Part shown: piece after piece, positions 1-8,198 of the stretch
Position numbering within the stretch: the first letter of the stretch is position 1
How the letters are laid out: the number at the start of each line of letters is the position of its first letter
From: Sporomusaceae bacterium
Lineage (GTDB): Bacteria; Bacillota; Negativicutes; Sporomusales; UBA7701
DNA: 64,000 nt
Reading direction: 5' to 3'
Assembly: GCA_031460455.1 (NCBI GenBank)
Contig: JAVKTQ010000001.1
Coordinates: 372,001 to 436,000 of the forward strand
Notes under the pieces: model-generated
The model's database searches: none
What the model saw: only the letters and a program-made list of their open reading frames with translations
What the model was told of the DNA's origin: nothing
Position numbers and translations under genes: made by a program

Positions 1-914
1 TCCATCCCCAGAAGAGCGAAATCAAGTTCAGCGACGAGAGTAAACTCTTCAAGGCCGTATACCGCGCGGTAAGCGCCGCGTTGGCCGCCGCCCAGCCCGA
101 GCAGGCTGCGGCTGCCGCCACCGCCGCCCCGTGGCCGCGGAACGAGCAACCCCAAAGCTCCGGTTACCGGCAGAGCTACATTCACCACGAATATACGCCG
201 CGTACGTCCGTACCGGCATCCCCGCCGCTGTGGCGGGAGACGCCGCTGCCCTTTGCCGCCGCCCGCGAGGCTATCAGGCAGGAAGACGCGCTGGCCGGCC
301 TGGACGACGCCCCGCCGCAAGGCGGTGCGGGTGGCCAAGCGCCTGGCATGAGCCTCGCCCCGCTCGGGCAGGTGGACGACTGCTACATCGTCGCCAGGGG
401 CGACGGCGGGCTATACATCATCGACCAACACGCCGCCCACGAGCGCATTCTCTATGAACGCCTCAGCGCCGCCAGCGGCCGTATACCCGCCCAAACGCTG
501 CTTGTGCCGGTCTTCCTCGACCTCGATCCCCGCGAAGCCCTGCTAGTCGGCGAGTACCTGACTGTATTCCACGATCTTGGCTTCACCCTCGAACAGGTCG
601 GCCCGGCCACCTTCCGCGTCACCGAAATGCCGGCCGACGTGCCCCCCGGCGAAGCCCGCGATTTTCTCCACGATATCCTCGTCCTCCTCGATGGCCGCAC
701 AAACCCAAGCGCCGCCGAGCTTCGCCACGCCTGCCTCCAAACAGCCGCCTGCCGGGCAGCCGTCAAAGCGGGCGACAACCTCTCCATGCGCCAGATCCAG
801 GCGCTGCTCCAGGAACTGGCCGCGACCTCGCTGCCCTACACCTGTCCCCACGGTCGGCCGGCCATCGTGCGCTTCGGCCCCGACGACCTGGCCAAAATGT
901 TCAAACGCACTTAG
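1..914 (+). CDS. mutL: DNA mismatch repair protein MutL, C-terminal part (runs in from the left edge)
   Basis: The frame is open from base 3 and begins with HPQKSEIKF, the end of the conserved MutL ATPase/transducer domain. A low-complexity Ala/Pro linker follows, then the C-terminal dimerisation/endonuclease domain. DQHAAHERILYE is the metal-binding DQHA(x)2E(x)4E motif of nicking MutL proteins, and CPHGRP lies near the C-terminus. In the family MutL nicks the daughter strand in MutS-directed repair. The start codon lies outside the window. The next gene starts 8 bases after the stop, so the two are probably co-transcribed. Confidence 0.96.
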   Translation, partial: HPQKSEIKFSDESKLFKAVYRAVSAALAAAQPEQAAAAATAAPWPRNEQPQSSGYRQSYIHHEYTPRTSVPASPPLWRETPLPFAAAREAIRQEDALAGLDDAPPQGGAGGQAPGMSLAPLGQVDDCYIVARGDGGLYIIDQHAAHERILYERLSAASGRIPAQTLLVPVFLDLDPREALLVGEYLTVFHDLGFTLEQVGPATFRVTEMPADVPPGEARDFLHDILVLLDGRTNPSAAELRHACLQTAACRAAVKAGDNLSMRQIQALLQELAATSLPYTCPHGRPAIVRFGPDDLAKMFKRT

Positions 915-922
915 GTGACACC

Positions 923-1708
923 ATGAACCTGATCGTTACGACCATCCACAAACCTACTCCCGCCGCGGCCTGCTGCGCGCAAGCGCTGGCCGACCGCCTG
1001 GGCGCGCCCCTCGTCGAGCGGGGCCGGCGCTCACTCGACACCCTGTGCGCCGATCACGGCGTGGACACCGTGCTGGTAGCCGCCAAAAGCGGCCCGGTCG
1101 TCCATACGCCTGGCGGGGAGTACTTTTTTCACCTCAGCATGGCCGAACTGCGTATAAACAATCTCAAAGATGGAAAACCTGACCACATGATAGCCGCCAT
1201 GGGCCTTGCGCCGGGCATGAGCGTTCTCGACTGCACCCTCGGCCTGGCTACCGACGCCGCCGTCGCCAGCTTCGTCGCCGGGGACGAGGGGAGGGTGGTC
1301 GGCCTCGAAGCCTCGGCGGTCATAGCCGCGATCACCGGCTACGGCCTCGCCGGGTTCGCCAGCGGCCGCCCCGATGTCGACGCCGCCCTGCGGCGCATCG
1401 AAGTCGTGAGCGCCGACTACAACGCCTACCTTGCCAGCCTGCCGCCCGCAGCATTCGATGTCGTCTACTTCGACCCGATGTTTCGTATTCCGGTCGCAGC
1501 CAGTTCCAGCCTGCGGCCTATCCGCCACCTAGCCGATCCCCGCCCGGTCAGTCCCGAAGCAATTGCCGCCGCGCGCCGGGTCGCCAGGTGCCGCGTCGTC
1601 CTGAAGGAGGCCAGCGGCAGCGGCGAATTTGCCCGCCTCGGCTTCAAGAGCGTTGTCGGCGGCAAACACAGCAGCGTCCATTACGGCATACTGGAAGCGG
1701 GGTGCTGA
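923..1708 (+). CDS. Class I SAM-dependent methyltransferase, RsmJ-like
   Basis: 261 aa. The C-terminal two thirds has a Rossmann methyltransferase layout: motif I near residues 93-100 (MSVLDCTLGLATDA), an acidic residue ending the second strand (GRVVGLEAS), and YFDPMF as the motif IV catalytic loop. The overall pattern resembles RsmJ-type rRNA methyltransferases. The N-terminal ~80 residues include HKPTP and FHLSMAELR. It sits between mutL and miaA with 8- and 2-base gaps, so it belongs to one operon. Substrate not determined; rRNA is the likely target by family. Confidence 0.8.
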   Translation: MNLIVTTIHKPTPAAACCAQALADRLGAPLVERGRRSLDTLCADHGVDTVLVAAKSGPVVHTPGGEYFFHLSMAELRINNLKDGKPDHMIAAMGLAPGMSVLDCTLGLATDAAVASFVAGDEGRVVGLEASAVIAAITGYGLAGFASGRPDVDAALRRIEVVSADYNAYLASLPPAAFDVVYFDPMFRIPVAASSSLRPIRHLADPRPVSPEAIAAARRVARCRVVLKEASGSGEFARLGFKSVVGGKHSSVHYGILEAGC

Positions 1709-1710
1709 CC

Positions 1711-2640
1711 GTGGATCGCCTCATCGCCATCGTTGGTCCGACCGCCGTCGGCAAGACACGACTCGCCATCGACCTCGCGCTCAAACTGAACACCGAGATA
1801 ATCTCCGGCGACGCGCTCCAGGTCTACCGCGGTCTCGACATCGGCACCGCCAAACCCGAAGCCGCCGAGCGACGCGGCGTTACCCACCACCTCATCGATA
1901 TCCTGGGCCCCTGTGAGGAATTCAGTGTCGTCGATTTCCAGCCCCGCGCCGCCGCCCTCATCGCCGCCATCAACGCCCGCGGCCGCATTCCCATCCTCGC
2001 CGGCGGCACCGGCCTCTACGTCCGCTCCCTCCTCGAGGATTACCGCTTCAATGCCGCACCCGGCAGCGAAGAAATCCGCCGCCGCCTAGCGACCCTGGCC
2101 GCAAGCCACGGCACAGCCCATCTTCACGGCCTGCTGCAGGCCGCCGATCCGGAGGCGGCCGCCCGCCTGCACCCTAACGACACCCGCCGCGTCATCCGGG
2201 CTCTGGAGAGCTTCGAGCAGAGCGGCGAGCAGGTCTCGCGGGCCAGGAACGACGCACCGGTATACGACAGCCTGGTCATCGGCCTCACCATGGACCGCGG
2301 AAAGCTCTACGACCGCATCAACCGGCGGGTGGACGACATGATCGCCGCCGGACTGGTGGCGGAAGTCGCCGGTCTGCTCAAGGCCGGGGTTCCCCCGACC
2401 GCCCGCTCCCTCCAGGCCATCGGCTACAAGGAACTCGTGGACTATCTCGGCGGCGGCGTCGACCTTGCCACTGCCGTTGAGAGCATAAAACAGGCGACCC
2501 GCAACTTCGCCAAGCGACAGTTTACCTGGTTCAGGCGCATGCCCTACATTCACTGGATCGACGTTGACAAATTTGCAGAATATGATACAATGTTGGCATA
2601 TATTTACAGTCTGGCGGCAGGAAAGTTCCCGCGCGGCTAG
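1711..2640 (+). CDS. miaA: tRNA dimethylallyltransferase MiaA
   Basis: 309 aa from the GTG at 1711, preceded by GGGGTG six bases upstream. GPTAVGKT is the P-loop, followed by SGDALQVYRGLDIGTAKP (prenyl acceptor/base recognition) and the AGGTGLYV motif. The C-terminal part has QAIGYKEL and ATRNFAKRQFTWFRR, both typical of MiaA. The enzyme transfers a dimethylallyl group to N6 of A37 in tRNAs that read UNN codons. It lies directly upstream of hfq, as in many bacteria including Bacillus. Confidence 0.97.
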   Translation: MDRLIAIVGPTAVGKTRLAIDLALKLNTEIISGDALQVYRGLDIGTAKPEAAERRGVTHHLIDILGPCEEFSVVDFQPRAAALIAAINARGRIPILAGGTGLYVRSLLEDYRFNAAPGSEEIRRRLATLAASHGTAHLHGLLQAADPEAAARLHPNDTRRVIRALESFEQSGEQVSRARNDAPVYDSLVIGLTMDRGKLYDRINRRVDDMIAAGLVAEVAGLLKAGVPPTARSLQAIGYKELVDYLGGGVDLATAVESIKQATRNFAKRQFTWFRRMPYIHWIDVDKFAEYDTMLAYIYSLAAGKFPRG

Positions 2641-2699
2641 AAGTATAACCGGAGATAGGTCGCGAGCTTAAAGAAAAAAATTTTCGGAGGGGTTTCTTC

Positions 2700-2960
2700 A
2701 TGACGACAACGAAAGTAATCAACCTGCAGGACAGCTTTCTTAATCAGGTCCGTAAAGAAAATGTGCCTGTCATCATCTATCTGGTCAACGGCTTTCAACT
2801 GCGCGGCTCGGTGAAAGGCTTCGACAACTTCACCGTCATCATGGAGAACGAAGGAAAGCAGCAGTTGGTTTACAAGCACGCCATCTCGACCATCACACCC
2901 TTCCGGCCACTGAACTCCAACCTCCACGATAGGCGCGAGGAACCGAAAACCGAGAAGTAA
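2700..2960 (+). CDS. hfq: RNA chaperone Hfq
   Basis: 86 aa, ATG at 2700 with a GGAGGGG ribosome site. It has the Sm1 region ([20 protein letters not shown]) and Sm2 with VYKHAIST, the Gram-positive form of the YKHAI signature. The tail is short and charged. Hfq forms a hexamer that binds sRNAs and A-rich mRNA. It is the last gene of the mutL-miaA-hfq run, as a strong terminator follows eight bases after the stop. Confidence 0.97.
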   Translation: MTTTKVINLQDSFLNQVRKENVPVIIYLVNGFQLRGSVKGFDNFTVIMENEGKQQLVYKHAISTITPFRPLNSNLHDRREEPKTEK

Positions 2961-2967
2961 ACGGAAA

Positions 2968-3000
2968 AACCCGGGCAACCAAGCCCGGGTTATTTTTTTT
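2968..3000 (+). terminator. Rho-independent terminator after hfq
   Basis: Nine-base perfect stem AACCCGGGC / GCCCGGGTT followed by TATTTTTTTT. It separates the hfq operon from spoVK. Confidence 0.93.
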
Positions 3001-3039
3001 GCGGAGACGGCGGAGCAGTTTTTGCCCGCCTTATTCTAT

Positions 3040-3068
3040 CACCGCCGCTGCTGCCGAGGCATATAATG
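3040..3068 (+). promoter_or_regulatory. Candidate mother-cell (sigma-K/sigma-E type) promoter of spoVK
   Basis: CACC at 3040-3043 and CATATAATG at 3060-3068 are separated by 16 bases. This resembles the sigma-K pattern (mACm, about 16, CATAnnnTA) with one -10 mismatch. CATATAAT also fits the sigma-E -10 in 7 of 8 positions, but no good sigma-E -35 is visible. Its position 35 bases before the spoVK start and the sporulation role of the gene make it plausible. It is a pattern match only. Confidence 0.4.
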
Positions 3069-3102
3069 ATTATCACCGAAATGGTAGGGGCGGGGTGAAT
3101 AT

Positions 3103-3672
3103 ATGCCGTATCTGTGGCCCAAGGACGTGCTGGCGGCGGTTGAAGCGGGCGAACTGCCGCCGGTAGAGGCATGCCGACTGCTAAGGGAAATGGATACCGT
3201 CGTCGCGCCGGCGGCCCGCGCCGACAACGGCGCCGCCCAGCAGCGGGTGGAGGAAATCCTGCGGGAACTCGACGCCCTCATCGGCCTTGGTGAAGTCAAA
3301 AAACTCGTGCGTGAGCTGTACGCCTTCATCGAAATCCAGAAATGGCGGCAAAAAGAGCGACTCGTGACCGAACCGCTCGTCATGCACATGATCTTCAAGG
3401 GCAACCCCGGCACGGGAAAAACGACGGTAGCGAGAATAATGGGGAAGATATTCCGGGCGATGGGCGTTCTGAGCCGCGGCCACCTCATCGAGGTGGAACG
3501 GGCCGACCTCGTCGGCGAGTATATCGGCCACACCGCTCAAAAGACCAGGGAACAACTGAAAAAAGCCTACGGCGGCATTCTGTTCATTGACGAAGCTTAT
3601 TCACTGGCGCGCGGGGGCGAAAAGGATTTCGGCAAAGAGGCTATTGATTGCATGGTCAAATCGCACCATTAA
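3103..3672 (+). CDS. spoVK: Stage V sporulation protein K, N-terminal half (split gene)
   Basis: AAA+ ATPase of the SpoVK/CbbX family, needed for spore maturation in Bacillus and made in the mother cell. This half has [14 protein letters not shown], Walker A (GNPGTGKTT, around residues 101-109) and Walker B ([11 protein letters not shown]). It then reaches KEAIDCMVK, where family similarity stops; SHH and a stop codon follow. The missing half (sensor and lid region) lies at 8199-8600, beyond a 4.5-kb serine-recombinase element. Both parts read as intact, undecayed coding sequence. As drawn the product would be an inactive 189-aa fragment. Excision of the element would restore a 316-aa protein, close to the usual ~320. 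Confidence 0.95.
   Translation: MPYLWPKDVLAAVEAGELPPVEACRLLREMDTVVAPAARADNGAAQQRVEEILRELDALIGLGEVKKLVRELYAFIEIQKWRQKERLVTEPLVMHMIFKGNPGTGKTTVARIMGKIFRAMGVLSRGHLIEVERADLVGEYIGHTAQKTREQLKKAYGGILFIDEAYSLARGGEKDFGKEAIDCMVKSHH
3653..3656 (+). repeat. Left crossover core of the spoVK element (attL)
   Basis: TGGT inside codons ATG-GTC. It is the longest exact match to the right junction that also keeps the protein alignment. Serine integrases need only a short identical core, and a 2-bp crossover inside TGGT would be enough. Confidence 0.6.
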
Positions 3673-3678
3673 AATACA

Positions 3679-4548
3679 TTATCCGTGGCCTTTATTAAGT
3701 TCGAAATATAGCTTGTAGATGTGCTTACAAGGCAGCTTGCGGCCTTTAAAATCGGCGCACGCGCAGTTGCCGAGCGTGACGGCGTAGCCGTTGATCACTC
3801 CCGTCGCGGTGGCCGTATCGATGGCGGCATCGCTGATCTCGCTGGCCCGCTGCTGGCGTTTGACCTGCTCCGGGCGGCTGTGGATGCGCCCGTCCCACGG
3901 GCCGAAGGCCGGGAGGACGCTATCCCCTTCGCGGAGTTTGTCGTGGCCGTCGGGGTAGATGCGGCCGCGGGTGATATTGAGCGTCTCGTGGAGAACCCCG
4001 AAGTCCGCCGCCCCTTTTTCCCGGCACGCCCTTAGCGCGACTTGCGCGCAGACGTTGGCGTCCTCGCCGGCGTCGTGGTGGCGAAATACGATGCCGTGGC
4101 GCTCGGCGAGAGCTGCCAGGCCGTAGCGCCTCCAGCCCGGCCAGGTGCGCTGGGCGATGACCTTGGTGCAGGAGTACTCCGCGTTGGGGCGGGGGATGCG
4201 GTAGAGATCGAGGGCCTGAATGAGGACATTGACGTCGAATTCGGCGTTATGGGCGATGATGATCTTTCCCTCGAGATACGGGCGCAGATCGGGCCAAAGG
4301 TCGCAGAATTCGGGCTTGTCCGCCACTTGGTCGGCGGTTATGCCGTGGATTTTCACGAATCCCGGATCGAATAGGAGTTGGGGAGGGCGTACCAGCCACG
4401 ACGGGTTGGCCACAACCCGGCCGCCGGCCACAAAGGCCAGGCCAATGGCGCAGATGCTGGTCCATTCCCGGTTGGCTGTTTCGAAGTCGAGGGCCACGAA
4501 GTCGCATTCCTGCGGCATTGAAAGGAGTTTGTCGGCGGCGGGCATCAT
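3679..4548 (-). CDS. DnaQ/ExoX-like 3'-5' exonuclease with C-terminal SWIM-type zinc motif
   Basis: 289 aa from the ATG at 4548, with AAAGGA eight bases upstream; an in-frame ATG at 4554 sits too close to it. ALDFET near residue 20 is the ExoI DEDD motif, and HNAEFDV and HHDAGEDA supply the later acidic and His residues of a DEDDh exonuclease. The C-terminal 90 residues end in CACADFKGRKLPCKH, which matches the SWIM pattern CxC(n)CxH and could bind nucleic acid. It is the leftmost gene of the spoVK element, and its stop codon lies 26 bases from the left crossover. It may process DNA, but a link to excision is not shown. Confidence 0.82.
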   Translation of the reverse strand: MMPAADKLLSMPQECDFVALDFETANREWTSICAIGLAFVAGGRVVANPSWLVRPPQLLFDPGFVKIHGITADQVADKPEFCDLWPDLRPYLEGKIIIAHNAEFDVNVLIQALDLYRIPRPNAEYSCTKVIAQRTWPGWRRYGLAALAERHGIVFRHHDAGEDANVCAQVALRACREKGAADFGVLHETLNITRGRIYPDGHDKLREGDSVLPAFGPWDGRIHSRPEQVKRQQRASEISDAAIDTATATGVINGYAVTLGNCACADFKGRKLPCKHIYKLYFELNKGHG

Positions 4549-4565
4549 TTGCATCGTCCTTTGCG

Positions 4566-5333
4566 TTATCCTTTTTTCTTGGCTTTGGCAAGATCGGTAG
4601 CGCCGAAGCGTTCGGCAGCGCGGGCCAGATAGCCGGCCACCACTTCTTCCCGGTCAGTATCCGGTCCAGGCTCGTAGGTGTCCATGGCGGTGAACTGCCA
4701 GTCGCCGCCGTCCTTGGCGAGGGTGAACTTCATCACCGCATATTGGGTGTTTCCGGAGACGGCCATGCTGTTCACCCGCTGCCGGCTGTAGAGGCAGATG
4801 CCTTCGATGGTCGTGCCGCCCGGACGTGGGCCAAAGATGTTGACAGCCTCAACATAGTGCAGGGTATAGCTGCCCCAGCCGGCAAGCCACGAATCGAACT
4901 GTTCGCGCGACAGTTTGAGCGCCGGCTTATCGATCGACCGCAGTTTGACGATATCCTTTTCGTTGAAGGCGTCCATGCGCAGCAGCAACAGCCGGACCGC
5001 CTCCCACTCCTCGGGGCTGACATACTTGTCGGCCCTGGCTATTTGCTGCACCTCCAGAGCCGCGCCATACATGCGGCTGCCGACAATGTCGGGACGCAGC
5101 CTGCCTTCGACGACGACCGCGAGATCGTCTTTCTGGTAAGCGCGCGGCAGTTGCTTGATCGGATGGTACTGCTTGCCTTCGTCGCTGAGGAGGCCGTAAG
5201 TGCCCAGCGATTCGACCCAGCGAACCTTGCCTTTGAAACGGAAAAGCGGTTTGTCGTCAGCCGCGGCGGCAACAATGGGCAGCAGCGCTAACAATATCGC
5301 CAGCATAAGAACGATTAAGGGCGTTTTTCTCAT
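4566..5333 (-). CDS. Exported protein of unknown function
   Basis: 255 aa, ATG with AGGAGG upstream. A clear signal peptide (MRKTPLIVLMLAILLALLP, cleavage near AAAADD) is followed by a beta-rich segment, residues ~30-95, that looks OB-fold-like (FKGKVRWVES). A C-terminal part from ~105 to 245 is reminiscent of NTF2-like or lipoprotein domains. I do not recognise the family. It lies 10 bases downstream of the DUF2271 gene, so the two are probably co-transcribed. As cargo of a sporulation-gene intervening element an exported protein is unexpected. Confidence 0.7.
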   Translation of the reverse strand: MRKTPLIVLMLAILLALLPIVAAAADDKPLFRFKGKVRWVESLGTYGLLSDEGKQYHPIKQLPRAYQKDDLAVVVEGRLRPDIVGSRMYGAALEVQQIARADKYVSPEEWEAVRLLLLRMDAFNEKDIVKLRSIDKPALKLSREQFDSWLAGWGSYTLHYVEAVNIFGPRPGGTTIEGICLYSRQRVNSMAVSGNTQYAVMKFTLAKDGGDWQFTAMDTYEPGPDTDREEVVAGYLARAAERFGATDLAKAKKKG

Positions 5334-5343
5334 CAGGGACCTC

Positions 5344-5925
5344 CTATCGTGTGGGAGACGGGCTAAAGACCGCTGTCACGTCGGCGATCATCGGCCCGCT
5401 CCCCTCGGCCGCGGGCGGCAGATATCCAGGGGTGGCCCGCGAGGCCGCAGGGCGGTCGCCGACAGCGATTTCGCCTTCCCAGAGGATTTCTTTCGACCAG
5501 AAGAGCGTGCCTTCGGCCTTATAGATATACTTGCCCGGCAAAACCGGCCGCCCGGCGGCGTCGGTGCAGTCCCAGGCGAGCGAATGCCGCCCCGGGTGAT
5601 GGGTCGCGCGGGTGACGGCGTCCACCTCGGCGGTCGGCGGGCCGTCCACGCCAGCCGCCTTGCGCCAAAGCGGCAGGCAGTCGGGCCGGCGCTCATAGCC
5701 GCCTTTGCCGGTAAACCAGGTAACATACAGTGTTTTTACAAACCTGCCGCCGCTGTCCTCGATCCACACCGCCATCTGGTTGCTGGCGATGGTTGGCATG
5801 CGGTGGAGCTCGTAGCTGATCGTCACCGTACCGGGCGCCTGTCCTTCGGTCCCGGCGGCGAAAGTCGCAGCCGCCGCCAGAAACAGCGCCAGCGCAACAA
5901 CCGTAATCCGTCGAATCGGTCGCAT
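5344..5925 (-). CDS. DUF2271 family exported protein
   Basis: 193 aa. Start ATG with AAGGAG nine bases upstream, and a signal peptide ending near AATFAAG. The body has the DUF2271 hallmarks MPTIASNQMAVWIED, FVKTLYVTWFT, RPDCLPLW and GKYIYKAEGTLFW, the last recalling the FlgD/Ig-like strand pattern. DUF2271 proteins are predicted periplasmic and often occur near ApbE/FMN-binding proteins; their activity is unknown to me. It is in one transcription unit with the gene at 4566-5333, inside the spoVK element. Confidence 0.8.
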   Translation of the reverse strand: MRPIRRITVVALALFLAAAATFAAGTEGQAPGTVTISYELHRMPTIASNQMAVWIEDSGGRFVKTLYVTWFTGKGGYERRPDCLPLWRKAAGVDGPPTAEVDAVTRATHHPGRHSLAWDCTDAAGRPVLPGKYIYKAEGTLFWSKEILWEGEIAVGDRPAASRATPGYLPPAAEGSGPMIADVTAVFSPSPTR

Positions 5926-6012
5926 AATCCTGCTCCTTGTTTCTCGAGTCTCCTGTAGCCTTCGACATTGGCCGGCGAAATCCTGTAGACGGCATAAGGC
6001 GGACCGGCAAAC

Positions 6013-6038
6013 AAAAATCCCCCGGTTTGACGGGGGAT
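6013..6038 (-). terminator. Terminator after the zinc ribbon gene (minus strand)
   Basis: Perfect eight-base stem ATCCCCCG / CGGGGGAT, with a T run on the minus strand. It separates the recombinase/zinc-ribbon unit from the DUF2271 unit within the element. Confidence 0.8.
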
Positions 6039-6064
6039 TGGGGGATGGTGGACGATAATAACGG

Positions 6065-6214
6065 TTAGCGACTCTGGTCTTTGGACTGCGGCAGGTTGTT
6101 TTTCAGTTCGATCATCTTCTGGCAGGACGGACAGGTAATAGAGTTGTGCCGTTTCTGGATTTCTTCTACCGTCAGCTTTATCGGGCTGCGGCATTCAGGA
6201 CAGTTGAACTTCAC
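6065..6214 (-). CDS. Small zinc ribbon protein (49 aa)
   Basis: GTG start at 6214 with GGGAGGG six bases upstream; the frame stays open a little further upstream without a ribosome site. It has two CPxC knuckles (FNCPECRSP and ITCPSCQKM) about 24 residues apart, the arrangement of MJ0042/zinc-ribbon proteins, plus a short charged tail. It is encoded just downstream of the recombinase and followed by a terminator. A DNA- or protein-binding accessory role for the element is possible but not shown. Confidence 0.72.
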   Translation of the reverse strand: MKFNCPECRSPIKLTVEEIQKRHNSITCPSCQKMIELKNNLPQSKDQSR

Positions 6215-6306
6215 AAATAACCCTCCCTGGTCAGGTGATAAGGATAGCATTCGCCGTCCGCAGCCAAAAACCTACGCTAGAATATTGGAACTATTTGCCC
6301 TGTTAT

Positions 6307-7839
6307 CTATAAAAATTTCAGGTCGATGCCGATTTCCGGACGGCTGCCGCGCGCTTTGGTCGCATCGCGCCTTTCCACCACGGCCTTCTCCAGCACCGCC
6401 CGGACGGCGGCCCGTTTTTCCTCATAGGGGAGATCGCCGGCGGCAAAATGCTTCTGTAGAGCGGTCACAAGCTCGGAAGGGGAGAGGAAGGGGGATGCGG
6501 CCGCCATCTCGCCCTGGATTTTTTTCTTGTTCTGTTCAATGTCGTGCAGGCGGGCACGGATATCGGCCAGTTGACGCTCCACATCATCATCGCTGACCAT
6601 CTGCTGCCTGTACCAGCGCAGCAGCATTTCCCGCTGCTTGACCAGCCGTGCCTCGTTGTCGGCCAGGCGATCAAGGGCAGTTTGGAGATTCTGGGCGCCA
6701 GCCTGGTTGGGCCGGGAGACGAGGTACTGTTTTATCTGTTTCGGATTGGCGCTCAACTGGAGCAGATGGTCAAAAACAGCCTTGTCGAGCGTTTCGGTTG
6801 GTATGCGGCGGGCGTCGCAGCGTTCCTGCCCGGAATATATGTAGGTGTTGCTGCGCTGGCTGACGCAGACGTAATAGCTTATCGGCTCGGATGCCTTGCC
6901 GGCGTAGGCGATCGTCATCTTCCGGCCGCACTTGGCGCAATAGACGAGGCCGCTCAAGAGCTGCTCGTGCTTGAGGTTGCGCTTGGCCAGCGACTTGTTC
7001 TCTTTAAGCTGTCGCTGGGCCGCATCCCAAACGACGGCGGCGACAATCGCCGGCACCGGCACCTCGATCCATTCCGCCTCCGGTCTGAGTTCCCTGACCC
7101 GCTTGTTCTGGCCGACCTTCCGGTACTTGTAGCGCATGGCCACATGGGTGCCTTTATAGAGGGGGTTGGTCAGCAACCGGTAGACGGCCGACACGATCCA
7201 TGGTTTTTTCAGGCGGGGAGAGGGGATGCCCTGCTCGTTGAGCCGCTTGCAGATTGTCGCCGTGCCGACCTTCTCGGTCACCAGCCAGTCGTACATCCGG
7301 CGGACGATTTCGGCTTCAGGTTCGTTGACGGCATAATTGCTCACCGTGCGGTCGAAGGTGTAGCCGAACGGCTTGGCGTCAGCTATGATCTTGCCCTTGG
7401 CCGCCTTGCCGCGTTTGCCGCGCAGCGACCGTTCCTTAATTTTCTCCTTCTCGTAGTCGGAAATGGCGCCGCGGATGGAGTAGAACAGCTTCCCCTCGGC
7501 GGACTGTTCGAATGTAACCGACACAAAAACCAGTTCCGCTCCCGCACGCTCCATCTCCTCGGTCAGGATGAGCTGATGGGCGAGGTTGCGGGCCAGGCGG
7601 TCGGGGTCGTAAACAATGACATAGCTGACTTCGCGTCCGGCAAGCTGTCCGCGCAGCCTGTCAAGCGCCGGGCGGTCGATGAACTCGCCGCTGTAGCCGT
7701 CGTCGACGAACTCTTCCACATCTTTTGCGCCCAGTTCCTCGGCCCGGCGACGGCATTCCTCGAGCTGGGTGTCGAGGGAATAGCCTTTCTCCGCCTGCTC
7801 CGCCGTGCTCACCCGGGCATAAATAGCCGCTCTGGTCAT
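6307..7839 (-). CDS. Large serine site-specific recombinase
   Basis: 510 aa from the ATG at 7839, which has GGGAGG six bases upstream; this is better than the in-frame start at 7866. The N-terminal resolvase domain has AAIYARVS with the catalytic Ser at residue 11, GYSLDTQ and YDPDRLARN. It is followed by a recombinase domain (residues ~160-260), a zinc ribbon with YCAKCGRKM and later Cys, and a long C-terminal coiled coil (~370-440). This is the architecture of SpoIVCA (skin), SprA and phage integrases. Lying inside spoVK, it most likely inserted the element and can excise it. A weak sigma-E-like -35 (CGATATT, minus strand of 7881-7887) lies upstream, with no convincing -10. Confidence 0.96.
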   Translation of the reverse strand: MTRAAIYARVSTAEQAEKGYSLDTQLEECRRRAEELGAKDVEEFVDDGYSGEFIDRPALDRLRGQLAGREVSYVIVYDPDRLARNLAHQLILTEEMERAGAELVFVSVTFEQSAEGKLFYSIRGAISDYEKEKIKERSLRGKRGKAAKGKIIADAKPFGYTFDRTVSNYAVNEPEAEIVRRMYDWLVTEKVGTATICKRLNEQGIPSPRLKKPWIVSAVYRLLTNPLYKGTHVAMRYKYRKVGQNKRVRELRPEAEWIEVPVPAIVAAVVWDAAQRQLKENKSLAKRNLKHEQLLSGLVYCAKCGRKMTIAYAGKASEPISYYVCVSQRSNTYIYSGQERCDARRIPTETLDKAVFDHLLQLSANPKQIKQYLVSRPNQAGAQNLQTALDRLADNEARLVKQREMLLRWYRQQMVSDDDVERQLADIRARLHDIEQNKKKIQGEMAAASPFLSPSELVTALQKHFAAGDLPYEEKRAAVRAVLEKAVVERRDATKARGSRPEIGIDLKFL

Positions 7840-7913
7840 AATGGTCCTCCCGCGATTGTTTATCATTGCTGCAATAGTTCAATATCGGCGCGCCTTTTCC
7901 TGCCTGGCAGCCG

Positions 7914-8153
7914 ATGAAACGGGTAATACGACCGGGGCGCTTTATCATATACTGCCATGAGGTGGTCGAAGTGGTCCGTGCCAAGAAAACCGCCGATAAT
8001 AAACAAGAACCAATCGTCTCCGTTCGCCACGCGGGCGAATGGGACCAGAACCGCCACGGCCCGTCCTTCCTCCGGCCGCTAGTCGACGGGGAACGGCGAC
8101 GGCTGGCGGCCGCAGCCGTCAAGGCTTCGCCCCGCGCCGGCCCGCCTGACTGA
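7914..8153 (+). CDS. Possible 79-aa protein at the right end of the element
   Basis: ORF of 79 codons, basic, with no recognised domain and no good ribosome site. The opposite strand also holds a 64-codon ORF here. In its favour, the stop codon is followed two bases later by a plus-strand terminator that ends ten bases before the crossover site. Serine integrases are often steered by small, sequence-diverse directionality factors encoded nearby, so this is a candidate for one. The assignment is speculative. Confidence 0.3.
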   Translation: MKRVIRPGRFIIYCHEVVEVVRAKKTADNKQEPIVSVRHAGEWDQNRHGPSFLRPLVDGERRRLAAAAVKASPRAGPPD

Positions 8154-8155
8154 TA

Positions 8156-8190
8156 GCCGCCTCAGCGCCGCCTGAGTGCGGCGTTTTTTT
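8156..8190 (+). terminator. Terminator at the right edge of the spoVK element
   Basis: Stem GCCGC-CTCAG / CTGAG-T-GCGGC with one bulge, followed by GTTTTTTT. It ends ten bases before the right crossover, so in the integrated state plus-strand transcripts would stop before the spoVK 3' half. No matching T run exists on the other strand. Confidence 0.8.
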
Positions 8191-8198
8191 ATTACAGT

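Noticed and set aside
3669-3680. AAATACAT shared by left (3672-3679) and right (8205-8212) ends as the crossover core
   Set aside because: Recombination there would leave the TAA at 3670-3672 in the joined gene, and the protein alignment breaks earlier. TGGT fits both frame and family.
4518-5291. Plus-strand ORF of 257 codons opposite the exported protein
   Set aside because: The minus-strand gene has a signal peptide and an AGGAGG site; the plus frame has neither.
6544-7917. Plus-strand ORF of 457 codons opposite the recombinase
   Set aside because: Antisense shadow of a clear serine recombinase in high-GC DNA, with no domain signature.
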